Source: Nitrospirota bacterium (GTDB lineage: Bacteria; Nitrospirota; CAKKRA01; 9FT-COMBO-42-15). From it: a stretch of DNA of 16,863 nucleotides. The position numbers and the translations under genes were made by a program. The notes under the pieces were generated by a model. The model had not been told where the DNA came from, made no database searches, and saw only the letters and a program-made list of their open reading frames with translations. Positions 12,040 to 16,863 of this stretch are shown here, piece by piece. How positions within the stretch are numbered: position 1 is the stretch's first letter; the number at the start of each line of letters is the position of its first letter. The stretch spans positions 1-16,863 of the forward strand of contig JACRON010000130.1 in NCBI GenBank assembly GCA_016214425.1, read 5' to 3'.

Positions 12040-13842
12040 ATGACAAAAAAGGGCAGGTTTTTTCTGTTTCTTGCAGTGTTGCTTCTTCTGATTTTTTCAG
12101 GGGTAAATGAGGCAGCAGATGTAATTGAGGCAAGACTTGATGAGGTTGCAAAGGTCTTTGAGACCTATTTCCCAAAGGCAGAGGGCAGGGTAACTGCAGC
12201 AGATGGCAGCAGTATCAGGATAAATATCGGCGGGAATAAAGGGCTTCTTCCAGGAATGATGCTGTCTGTATCAAGAGAAGGCAAAGAGATATTCCATCCT
12301 GTAACAAAAGAGCCGCTCGGCAAACAGGAAGACGAGCTCGGATATCTTGAGCTTAAGGCAGTTAAACCAGAGTCTTCCACCGGCATATTAGCCGGTGAGA
12401 GAAAAGATAATGCAAAAGAGGGTGACAAAGTCAGGCTTACAGCAGGTAAAATAAAGGCTGCGGTTGTTCCTGCCACCCCTGAAACAAATATATTTATAAT
12501 TGACCAGTTTGCAGATGCCCTTGAGGAGACAGGCAGATTTGCAGTAATTGCCGGCGGAGAGGTGGATAAGATATTAAAGGAACATCCAAAAGAGGGTATT
12601 AAAGAGATAGCAAAACGGGTTGGTGACGCCTTTAAGGTTTCAAATATATTTTTTATAAATACTATACCGTCAAAGGATAAGACGCTCTTTACAGCAGAGC
12701 TTGTTACGCTTCCAAATAACAGCTCAATAGCTAATCTCACTGCACTCCTCAGGATTCCGCCAAAGGGGCCTCTGCCATTAGAGGATGACCCGCAGTTAAA
12801 GGCATTTGTGATAAAGAAAAAGGAGTTCTGGAAAAAGGAGGAGATCCGCTTTGGCGTAAGATGGGTATCTGTTGGAGATGTAGATGGAGACGGAAGGAAT
12901 GAGATGGTTGTGAGCAATGGAAATAGATTAAGGGTCTACAAATATACAGATGGAAAATTTATACTGATATGGGAAGAAAAGGATGCAAAGAGGGCATACA
13001 ATCAACTCTATGTGGATGTGGCAGATATAAATAAGGACGGAAAGGCAGAGATATTTGTAACCAATCTAATTAAGGACAGATTATATTCCTATGTAATTGA
13101 ATGGAGGGACGGCGAGTTTAAAAAGATTCAGAAGGATATGAAATATTTCCTTAGAGTGCAGACCATGACAAATGGCGATAATATCCTTCTCTGCCAGGAG
13201 ATAGGCACTAAAACACCCTTTTACGGAAATGTAAAAAGATGCGAATGGGATGGAACAAAATATAAAGAAGGGGAAAGATTCCCCCTTCCGAAGGGTGTAA
13301 ATATTTATGGCTTTACAATAGCTGACCTCGACGGCAATGGTGAGGAAGAGATTATTGCAATTGATGATTCAGAGTATATAAGGATGTATTCCATGGATGG
13401 AAAGCAGGTATGGAGGAGCCCTGACAGATACGGCGGCTATGATACATCCTTTGACTTTGACTTTGTTGATGACATATCAGGTGCAAGAGAGAAGAAGGCG
13501 ACGATTAAGGGCAGACTAATTGTGAAGGATATAGACGGAGATGGAAGACCAGAACTCATACTCAGCAAAAATGTCCCCACAACCTATGCCTTTGAGGTGT
13601 TAAGGGGCTACCTCTACGGCGAGATGTATGTATTACACTGGGACGGCATAACATTAAACGAGGTGTGGAAGATAAAGAAGGTATCAGGTTTTATTGATGA
13701 CTTTACTGTGGCAGATTTTACAAATGAAGGCTTTGACAAGCTTCTTATAGCGACTTCACCGATATGGAGTACATCCAGAATAGAGGAGTTGTTTAAAACC
13801 AAGAGCGATTTTATAATATATAATCTTCCGGAGAGAGGATAA
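12040..13842 (+). CDS. Secreted FG-GAP/VCBS repeat protein with FlgT-like N-terminal region
   Basis: 600 residues with a signal peptide (MTKKGRFFLFLAVLLLLIFS, cleavage near residue 26 after NEA). Residues about 45-130 (EGRVTAADGSSIRINIGGNK, GLLPGMMLSV) look like the FlgT C-terminal/SH3-like fold. About 150-250 (FADALEETGRFAVIAGGEVD) resembles the CsgG/TolB-like nucleotide-free domain of outer-membrane assembly proteins. From residue 280 on there are FG-GAP/VCBS repeats with calcium-type loops: DVDGDGRNE near 280, DINKDGKAE near 328, DLDGNGEEE near 428, DIDGDGRPE near 496. These form a beta-propeller. It is likely periplasmic or at the outer membrane; its ligand is unknown. It ends 21 bases before uppS on the same strand and is probably the first gene of that operon. 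A GAGGGG-like ribosome site precedes ATG 12040. Confidence 0.8.
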   Translation: MTKKGRFFLFLAVLLLLIFSGVNEAADVIEARLDEVAKVFETYFPKAEGRVTAADGSSIRINIGGNKGLLPGMMLSVSREGKEIFHPVTKEPLGKQEDELGYLELKAVKPESSTGILAGERKDNAKEGDKVRLTAGKIKAAVVPATPETNIFIIDQFADALEETGRFAVIAGGEVDKILKEHPKEGIKEIAKRVGDAFKVSNIFFINTIPSKDKTLFTAELVTLPNNSSIANLTALLRIPPKGPLPLEDDPQLKAFVIKKKEFWKKEEIRFGVRWVSVGDVDGDGRNEMVVSNGNRLRVYKYTDGKFILIWEEKDAKRAYNQLYVDVADINKDGKAEIFVTNLIKDRLYSYVIEWRDGEFKKIQKDMKYFLRVQTMTNGDNILLCQEIGTKTPFYGNVKRCEWDGTKYKEGERFPLPKGVNIYGFTIADLDGNGEEEIIAIDDSEYIRMYSMDGKQVWRSPDRYGGYDTSFDFDFVDDISGAREKKATIKGRLIVKDIDGDGRPELILSKNVPTTYAFEVLRGYLYGEMYVLHWDGITLNEVWKIKKVSGFIDDFTVADFTNEGFDKLLIATSPIWSTSRIEELFKTKSDFIIYNLPERG

Positions 13843-13863
13843 GAAGGATAGAGTAAGGCGACG

Positions 13864-14658
13864 ATGTTTGATGATATCATAAAAGACAGGGATATTGAAC
13901 AGATGGATGACGAAGTGCTGCTATCCCTGATTGATAGGGAGAGGCTGCCAAGACACATCGCCTTTATTATGGATGGAAACGGCAGATGGGCAAGGGAGCG
14001 GTTCCTTCCGAGGATAGCGGGTCATCAGGAAGGGATAGAATCTGTAAGGGAGATTATCAAGCTTTCCATTGAACTCGGCATCAAGGTGCTCACCTTCTAT
14101 GCCTTCTCCATTGAGAACTGGAGGAGGCCTGAAGAGGAGGTGAATGCCCTGATGAGGCTGCTTGAGAATTATCTTCAGAGCGAGTTGAAAGAGATGACGG
14201 AAAATAATATCAGATTCCAGACAATCGGCAGGGTAAAAGAGCTTCCTGAGTCTGCAAGGAGATGGATTGAGAAGGCAACATATGAGACAAGGAATAATAA
14301 TAAACTTATTCTTAATATGGCTTTAAGCTATGGCGGGAGGGCAGAGATAACAGATGCTGCAAAGTCACTGGTAAAGGACCTGAAGGATAATAAAATATCC
14401 ATGGAAGAGGTTACAGAGGAGTTCTTTGCAGGGTATCTTAATACCAACGGACTTCCTGACCCTGATTTAATGATAAGGACAAGCGGCGAGAGCCGCATAA
14501 GCAATTTTCTTTTGTGGCAGCTCGCATATACAGAACTCCATTTTACAAAAACCCTCTGGCCTGATTTCAGGAGGCGTGAGATGCTCCTTGCCCTTGTAGA
14601 TTACCAGAGAAGGGAAAGGAGATTCGGCCGTACAGGTGAGCAGGTCAACAGGAGGTGA
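13864..14658 (+). CDS. uppS: Undecaprenyl diphosphate synthase
   Basis: 264 residues. The cis-prenyltransferase signature RHIAFIMDGNGRWA contains the catalytic Asp37; FYAFSIENWRRPEEEV and the C-terminal PDLMIRTSGESRISNFLLWQ and ELHFTKTLWPDF complete the family's conserved regions. It condenses farnesyl diphosphate with eight isopentenyl diphosphates to make the C55 lipid that carries peptidoglycan and O-antigen precursors. The N-terminal extension of about 28 residues before the signature is longer than in most relatives; ATG 13864 has TAAGG seven bases ahead. An internal ATG at residue 14 is a less likely start. The stop TGA overlaps the cdsA start, and dxr two genes on makes the isopentenyl precursor, so the operon joins supply and use of isoprenoids. 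Confidence 0.97.
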   Translation: MFDDIIKDRDIEQMDDEVLLSLIDRERLPRHIAFIMDGNGRWARERFLPRIAGHQEGIESVREIIKLSIELGIKVLTFYAFSIENWRRPEEEVNALMRLLENYLQSELKEMTENNIRFQTIGRVKELPESARRWIEKATYETRNNNKLILNMALSYGGRAEITDAAKSLVKDLKDNKISMEEVTEEFFAGYLNTNGLPDPDLMIRTSGESRISNFLLWQLAYTELHFTKTLWPDFRRREMLLALVDYQRRERRFGRTGEQVNRR

Positions 14659-15464
14659 TGGTGGGTCTTAAGCGGGTTTTTGTTACTGTTATCTTTGTAC
14701 CTTTATTTTATATACTGGTAAAATATTTTTCTCCTTTGCCTTTTTTTATACTTCTTGCTTCAGGGGTTATGATAGGACAATATGAGTTTTACAGGCTTTT
14801 TTATAAAGAGAGGATAAATGCCTCCATTGTGCTTGGTCTTATATGCGGTTTCCTGCTTGCAATAAGTTTTTATCTCTCAAACAGCCATGCTTCTCCGACT
14901 ATATCAGTAAGCATAATACTTATCCTTGTTCTTATTACGCATCTTTTTACTGTAAAAAGGATAGAATCAGCCCTTACTGATATTGCTGTTACATTCTTCG
15001 GGATATTTTATATTGGCTGGCTGATGGGCCATATAATCCTTCTTCGCGGCATGGGGCATGGCCAAAATCTTATATTCTTTCTTTTTCTTGTTACCTGGGC
15101 AGGTGATGCAGGCGCTTATTATACAGGCAGCTATCTTGGAAAACACAGGCTCTCCTATGTAATCAGTCCCAAGAAGACTTATGAAGGCGCTGTCGGCTGT
15201 CTTGCATCTACTATTTTAATGGCATTCATAGCAAAATACTGGTTCTTTTCATATTTAACAGATACTGATTCCCTTGTTCTTGGCGCCTCTTTTGGCATTA
15301 TCAGCCAGTTGGGGGATTTCTCTGAGTCTTTATTAAAAAGGAGCGCAGGCGTAAAGGATTCAAGTTTTTTGATACCAGCGCATGGAGGCATGCTGGACAG
15401 GATAGACAGCCTGCTTTTCACAGCGCCGCTTCTTTATTATTACATAAAGTTTATTAAGGGGTAG
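14658..15464 (+). CDS. cdsA: Phosphatidate cytidylyltransferase (CDP-diglyceride synthase)
   Basis: About 268 residues, almost entirely hydrophobic, with seven or eight membrane segments. The family signature lies at the C-terminal end: SLLKRSAGVKDSS followed by PAHGGMLDRIDSLL, with the metal- and substrate-binding Asp residues. SPKKTYEGAVG is the preceding conserved cytoplasmic loop, and WAGDAGAYYTGSYLG is a further match. It makes CDP-diacylglycerol from CTP and phosphatidic acid in the inner membrane for phospholipid synthesis. The start is ATG 14658, sharing one base with the uppS stop. GGAGG (14651-14655) is very near it, so GTG 14661 may in fact be used; GTG 14655 is inside the ribosome site and unlikely. 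The tight overlap indicates translational coupling with uppS. Confidence 0.96.
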   Translation: MVGLKRVFVTVIFVPLFYILVKYFSPLPFFILLASGVMIGQYEFYRLFYKERINASIVLGLICGFLLAISFYLSNSHASPTISVSIILILVLITHLFTVKRIESALTDIAVTFFGIFYIGWLMGHIILLRGMGHGQNLIFFLFLVTWAGDAGAYYTGSYLGKHRLSYVISPKKTYEGAVGCLASTILMAFIAKYWFFSYLTDTDSLVLGASFGIISQLGDFSESLLKRSAGVKDSSFLIPAHGGMLDRIDSLLFTAPLLYYYIKFIKG

Positions 15465-15489
15465 ATTTTATTAAAGTGAATTATTTATT

Positions 15490-16644
15490 ATGAAAAAGAT
15501 TGTTCTTCTTGGTTCAACAGGTTCAATAGGCGCAAACACACTTGATGTGGTGGATAGATTTCCTGACAGATTTAAAGTAATCGGGCTTACTGCAGGCGAG
15601 AATATCTCGCTCCTTGAAAAGCAGATAAGGAGATTCAGGCCGAGGATTGCTTCTGTAGTAAAGGAGGATGCAGCAGAGAGATTAAGGCAGAGGTGCAGGG
15701 ATATTGATGTTGAGATACATTCAGGCGTGGAGGGGATGATAAGCGCTGCTGCTTTCCCAGAGGCTGACATGGTTATATCAGCCATTGTTGGCGCAGCAGG
15801 CCTTGTTCCAACAGTAGCAGCCATCCGTGCAGGAAAGGATGTTGCTCTTGCAAATAAAGAGACCCTTGTTATGGCAGGCGAGATAGTTACTAAAGAGGCA
15901 GGAAAAAAAGGTGTAAAGATACTGCCTGTTGACAGCGAGCACAGCGCTATCTTACAGGCGCTCGGCGGCTATAAGAATGAAAATGTTAAGAGATTGATTT
16001 TAACTGCGTCAGGCGGCCCGTTTTATAATACGCCGCTTTCAGGAAAGAGGCTGATTAAGCCAAAGGATGCCTTAAGGCATCCTAACTGGAAGATGGGCAA
16101 GAAGATAACCATAGACTCTGCAACCCTGATGAACAAAGGCCTTGAGGTTATAGAGGCGCGCTGGCTCTTTGATATTCCATCAGAAAAGATAGATGTATTA
16201 ATTCATCCTGAAAGTATTGTGCATTCTATGGTAGAATATATAGACGGTTCAGTTATAGCGCAGCTCGGCGTGCCTGACATGCGGATACCGATCAGCTATG
16301 CCTTAAGCTACCCGGCTCGTTTAAACGGCGGGTTTCCGACGCTTGACCTTGCAAGGATAGGGAACCTGACATTTAAGAGGCCTGATACAAAAAGGTTTCC
16401 ATGTCTTTCTTACGCCTATGAGGCGTTAAATGCAGGCGGCACAATGCCTGCTGTGCTGAATGCTGCAAACGAGGTTGCAGCAAGGGCGTTTTTAAAAGAG
16501 GAAATCGGTTTTCTTGATATACCAAAGATTGTAAAAAAGGTGATGAATAGACATGTCAGGCAGGATATTGTTACAATAGAGGATGTGCTTTTAGCAGACA
16601 GATGGGCGCGGGAGCACGCAGAAGATTTAATAAAGAGGAGTTAA
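15490..16644 (+). CDS. dxr: 1-deoxy-D-xylulose 5-phosphate reductoisomerase
   Basis: 384 residues, the family's normal length. The N-terminal NADPH site is LLGSTGSIGANTLDVV; ALANKETLVMAG, LPVDSEHSAI and LTASGGPF follow, and HPNWKMGKKITIDSATLMNK carries the metal and substrate contacts. It converts DXP to 2-C-methyl-D-erythritol 4-phosphate, the committed step of the MEP route to isopentenyl diphosphate, in the cytoplasm. It shows that this organism uses the MEP rather than the mevalonate pathway. The gene begins 25 bases after cdsA and is followed within five bases by rseP. The order uppS-cdsA-dxr-rseP is widespread in bacteria and supports the identification. Confidence 0.97.
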   Translation: MKKIVLLGSTGSIGANTLDVVDRFPDRFKVIGLTAGENISLLEKQIRRFRPRIASVVKEDAAERLRQRCRDIDVEIHSGVEGMISAAAFPEADMVISAIVGAAGLVPTVAAIRAGKDVALANKETLVMAGEIVTKEAGKKGVKILPVDSEHSAILQALGGYKNENVKRLILTASGGPFYNTPLSGKRLIKPKDALRHPNWKMGKKITIDSATLMNKGLEVIEARWLFDIPSEKIDVLIHPESIVHSMVEYIDGSVIAQLGVPDMRIPISYALSYPARLNGGFPTLDLARIGNLTFKRPDTKRFPCLSYAYEALNAGGTMPAVLNAANEVAARAFLKEEIGFLDIPKIVKKVMNRHVRQDIVTIEDVLLADRWAREHAEDLIKRS

Positions 16645-16648
16645 ATAG

Positions 16649-16863
16649 ATGACAACAGTAACTTCATTTTTGATTGTATTAGGTGTTTTGATTTTTGTCC
16701 ATGAACTCGGCCATTTTCTCTTTGCAAAGTGGATGGGCGTTGGCGTATTAAAATTTTCTCTCGGCTTTGGGCCAAAACTTATTGGATGGAAAAAAGGGGA
16801 AACAGAATATGTAATATCCGTGTTTCCGCTCGGCGGGTATGTAAAGATGATAGGCCAGGAGGA
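16649..16863 (+). CDS. rseP: RseP/M50 site-2 zinc metalloprotease (partial, 5' end only)
   Basis: 71 codons from ATG 16649 run into the right edge of the window. The first membrane segment contains the zinc-binding active site HELGH (residues 18-22), followed by FAKWMGVGVLKFSLGFGPKL and PLGGYVKMIGQEE, the standard N-terminus of RseP. These enzymes cut transmembrane anti-sigma factors and remnant signal peptides within the inner membrane. GAGGAG (16635-16640) precedes the ATG at a good distance and lies in the end of dxr. Confidence 0.95.
   Translation, partial: MTTVTSFLIVLGVLIFVHELGHFLFAKWMGVGVLKFSLGFGPKLIGWKKGETEYVISVFPLGGYVKMIGQE

Noticed and set aside
12165..12917. 250-residue minus-strand frame opposite the FG-GAP gene, and a similar frame at 7189-7600
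   Set aside because: They are antisense or attC-site shadows with low-complexity serine- or arginine-rich composition and no ribosome sites.

Overview
The window is a piece of a bacterial chromosome, moderately AT-rich. The envelope genes (lipoproteins, undecaprenyl phosphate, RseP) fit a Gram-negative-type anaerobe or sediment bacterium. The style of the genes (FG-GAP secreted protein beside uppS-cdsA-dxr-rseP, scattered palindromic repeats) is reminiscent of Nitrospirota or deltaproteobacterial lineages, but that placement is an inference from gene content only.

Layout. 1-2197: two housekeeping-like minus-strand genes, an aminoglycoside-phosphotransferase-fold kinase (cut by the window edge) and an HI0933/YhiN-type flavoprotein. 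2251-6252: an accessory stretch of decay. It holds a higBA module whose toxin is frameshifted, a lipoprotein gene, the stump of a gene cut by an IS3-like insertion sequence, the IS itself (ORF A broken by a 17-bp tandem duplication), and a vapBC-like module whose toxin has two in-frame nonsense codons. In both toxin-antitoxin modules the antitoxin is intact and the toxin is not.

7242-10308: what I read as a small integron-type gene-cassette array without an integrase in view, transcribed leftwards. The evidence is base-level. The sequence opening one cassette (GTTGTCGGC on the minus strand, 10164-10156) is the exact reverse complement of the sequence after its stop codon (GCCGACAAC, 9374-9366). 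The same rule holds with one mismatch for the next cassette (GTTATATGC at 9285-9277; GTATATAAC at 7384-7376). The sites between cassettes fold like attC, one with an unpaired extra base. Cassette 1 encodes a protein with a D...ExK nuclease-like motif, broken late by an A10 tract. Cassette 2 is a complete two-gene type II restriction-modification system. A thermonuclease/lamin-tail protein gene follows the last site and may be a third cassette. A consensus-like promoter (TTGACA-17-TTTAAT) just upstream points into the array, in the position of a Pc promoter.

10330-11823: a divergent pair, a secreted protein (minus) and a SAM methyltransferase (plus), each with a good sigma70-type promoter in the intergenic region; this moves the start of the minus gene to 10956. 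11890-11981: a 92-bp imperfect palindrome of dispersed-repeat type. 12040-16863: a forward operon-like run of a secreted FG-GAP protein, uppS, cdsA, dxr and the start of rseP, all with intact frames. Their integrity beside the broken accessory genes argues against poor sequence quality as the only explanation of the breaks.
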